Positions 22,149 to 22,594 of a stretch of DNA of 22,594 bases are shown here, piece after piece. Where the stretch lies: NCBI GenBank assembly GCA_910579155.1, contig CAJTTS010000051.1, positions 1 to 22,594 on the forward strand, given 5' to 3'. The notes under the pieces were generated by a model that made no database searches, was not told the origin of the DNA, and was given only the letters and a program-made list of their open reading frames with translations. The DNA comes from an uncultured Oscillospiraceae bacterium (GTDB lineage: Bacteria; Bacillota_A; Clostridia; Oscillospirales; Oscillospiraceae). Both the position numbers and the translations under genes were made by a program. How positions within the stretch are numbered: the stretch's first letter is position 1; each line of letters starts with the position of its first letter.

Positions 22149-22181
22149 AAAAAATCCGCCTTGTCTCAGTTGACAAAGCGG
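22149..22181 (-). terminator. Intrinsic terminator of the small-peptide mRNA
   Basis: On the minus strand CCGCTTTGTC (22181-22172) pairs with GACAAGGCGG (22165-22156), a ten-pair stem with one U-G, followed by A and six U. On the plus strand the same stem has a C-A mismatch and no T run, so it is oriented for the minus strand. It overlaps the -35 box of the plus-strand promoter. Confidence 0.85.
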
Positions 22182-22198
22182 GTGCATCCCGATATAAT
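22170..22198 (+). promoter_or_regulatory. Perfect-consensus promoter of the candidate antisense RNA
   Basis: TTGACA (22170-22175), exactly 17 bases, then TATAAT (22193-22198): a full consensus sigma-A promoter on the plus strand, with no credible gene on that strand downstream. The start would be near 22205. Confidence 0.85.
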
Positions 22199-22204
22199 CA
22201 TAAC

Positions 22205-22298
22205 AGAAGGGCAACTGTCACATGGCGGTTAGCCCCACAAAATCAGCTAGTCTCTATACTAGCCGTCCGGGTGCCACCGGGCGGCTAGTACGCTTTTT
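22205..22298 (+). ncRNA. Candidate antisense (antitoxin) RNA
   Basis: The predicted transcript runs from the consensus promoter to a 14-pair stem (22257-22270 with 22277-22290) followed by CGC and five T bases, about 94 nt. It is perfectly antisense to the 3' untranslated region and last codons of the small-peptide mRNA on the minus strand. If termination is incomplete, later plus-strand hairpins near 22445-22465 and 22498-22519 could extend it across the whole peptide gene. A 63-codon frame from 22222 lacks a good ribosome site and is probably not translated. Confidence 0.6.
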
Positions 22299-22418
22299 GG
22301 GCTGTAGCTATCATCAGCACCAGCACGATGACAAACCACACCAGGAAACGCAGGGCATCCGCCCAGCGCCTGTCTCCCATCAGCATCACCCCCTCTCACA
22401 AGGGAGTGGCTAACCGCC
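22224..22418. repeat. 11-bp inverted repeat bracketing the small peptide gene
   Basis: GGCGGTTAGCC at 22224-22234 and GGCTAACCGCC at 22408-22418 are exact inverted copies. In the peptide mRNA they lie in the 3' untranslated region and in the 5' leader just before the ribosome site, so the RNA could close into a long-range stem. The flanks are related too: AAGGGCAACTGTCACAT in one arm and AAGGGCACTGTTACAT in the other. Confidence 0.85.
22285..22380 (-). CDS. 31-residue single-span membrane peptide, candidate type I toxin
   Basis: The peptide has a basic N-terminus (MGDRRWADALR), a continuous hydrophobic span about residues 12-27 (FLVWFVIVLVLMIATA) and a short tail QKAY. I do not recognise the family. 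The ATG at 22380 follows GAGGGGGTG at 22395-22387, a strong ribosome site. That site is the right arm of a 7-pair hairpin (CACTCCC 22408-22402 with 22393-22387), so translation should be controlled by mRNA folding. The gene is alone between a consensus promoter and a terminator, opposite an antisense RNA. A small phage holin-like accessory peptide is the main alternative. Confidence 0.65.
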   Translation of the reverse strand: MGDRRWADALRFLVWFVIVLVLMIATAQKAY

Positions 22419-22463
22419 TTTTTATGTAACAGTGCCCTTCCGGCTCCTTATCGGAGCTTTTTT

Positions 22464-22492
22464 ATTATATCCTGCGCACCGTACTTTGTCAA
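22464..22492 (-). promoter_or_regulatory. Perfect-consensus promoter of the small-peptide mRNA
   Basis: On the minus strand TTGACA (22492-22487), exactly 17 bases, then TATAAT (22469-22464). The start would be near 22457, giving a leader of about 77 nt before the peptide ATG. The leader begins with a short hairpin (GCTCC/GGAGC). Confidence 0.85.
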
Positions 22493-22497
22493 ATTCC

Positions 22498-22519
22498 GCC
22501 GCCTGTCCGGGCGGCTTTT
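22498..22519 (+). terminator. GC-rich hairpin with plus-strand T tail
   Basis: GCCGCC (22498-22503) pairs with GGCGGC (22510-22515), followed on the plus strand by TTTT. It could stop plus-strand transcripts; on the minus strand, after the partial gene, it lacks a U run. Confidence 0.45.
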
Positions 22520-22530
22520 CTCATTATTGC

Positions 22531-22594
22531 TCAAACCAGCCTGTACCTGGGCCTCTCCCCGCCGCACAGCCAATAATCCAGCCAGTCGAAGGCC
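22531..22594 (-). CDS. C-terminal fragment of an unidentified phage gene
   Basis: The frame is open from the window edge to TGA at 22533-22531 and encodes AFDWLDYWLCGGERPRYRLV. It is too short to identify. Its place upstream of the lysis module, in the same direction, suggests a phage structural or lysis-associated gene. Confidence 0.4.
   Translation of the reverse strand, partial: AFDWLDYWLCGGERPRYRLV

Larger units (their letters stand above)
19980..22594. mobile_element. Prophage end with lysis cassette (runs off the window)
   Basis: From the cotJC break to the window edge the content is phage-like: minus-strand XhlA-like protein, r1t-type holin and two-domain endolysin in the order of a phage lysis cassette, plus a small convergent RNA/peptide module and a partial gene at the edge. 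No integrase or structural gene is inside the window, so the left boundary (about 19955-20160) is an estimate and the element could be a remnant. Confidence 0.7.

Noticed and set aside
20300..22288. A 662-codon open frame on the plus strand across the lysis cassette
   Set aside because: It is antisense to three well-supported phage genes, its product is rich in H, P, G, V and R as expected from the reverse strand of GC-biased codons, and it has no recognisable domain.
22222..22413. 63-codon plus-strand frame inside the candidate antisense RNA
   Set aside because: No proper ribosome site; it runs through the predicted terminator stem and is antisense to the membrane peptide gene.
1..22594. 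CRISPR array or other regular spaced direct repeats
   Set aside because: No recurring repeat-spacer pattern was seen anywhere in the window.

Overview
The window looks like chromosome of an endospore-forming, moderately GC-rich gut-type Clostridia, most likely Oscillospirales (Flavonifractor/Oscillibacter-like). This is inferred from gene content: sigH, a SpoIIM-like protein, CotJ coat genes, a CwlD-like amidase, the SCIFF peptide with its radical SAM maturase, and a PPi-type phosphofructokinase beside an ATP-type one. I had no database to confirm the taxon.

Layout, left to right. 1-55 is the 3' part of tRNA-Gln(CUG) with a terminator. 311-508 is a small DUF1858 protein with its own promoter and terminator. 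578-4187 is a plus-strand run: a TrmK-Nif3 fusion, a CwlD-like amidase and radA. A small cysteine-rich gene lies antisense to the end of radA, followed by a perfect 19-bp hairpin. 4527-6205 carries a tyrosine recombinase with an AT-hook-like tail, coupled to a metallo-beta-lactamase-fold hydrolase. 6228-6800 (minus) is a putative amidase. 6991-9225 (plus) is fba and PPi-type pfk under a strong promoter; they converge on purB-pfkA (minus, 9282-11751) and share a terminator with it. 11992-17205 is all minus strand: a zinc-ribbon protein, sigH, ruvB-DUF3784-ruvA-ruvC, a xerD-like gene and a spoIIM-like gene. 17657-19237 (minus) is scfB-scfA, a ranthipeptide (SCIFF) locus.

From 19401 (plus) lies a fused cotJA-cotJB gene followed by a cotJC that breaks off after about 32 codons. 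The break coincides with a dispersed-repeat-like sequence and then a prophage lysis cassette on the minus strand (XhlA-like protein, r1t-type holin, two-domain endolysin) that runs to the window edge. A mobile element therefore appears to have interrupted or deleted cotJC.

The most interesting signal is at 22149-22492. Two promoters with perfect TTGACA-17-TATAAT consensus face each other about 270 bp apart. The minus-strand promoter gives a roughly 300-nt RNA with its own terminator, and that RNA encodes only a 31-residue single-membrane-span peptide whose ribosome-binding site lies in a hairpin. The plus-strand promoter gives a short RNA antisense to the 3' end of that transcript. The 5' leader and 3' untranslated region of the peptide mRNA carry an 11-bp perfect complementarity. 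This is the architecture of a type I toxin-antitoxin module, as in the txpA/ratA and bsrG/SR4 prophage systems, in a sequence I do not recognise.

Two genes carry strong internal in-frame ribosome-binding sites that would release a second polypeptide: the TrmK-Nif3 fusion (GTG at 1256) and the endolysin (ATG at 21085).
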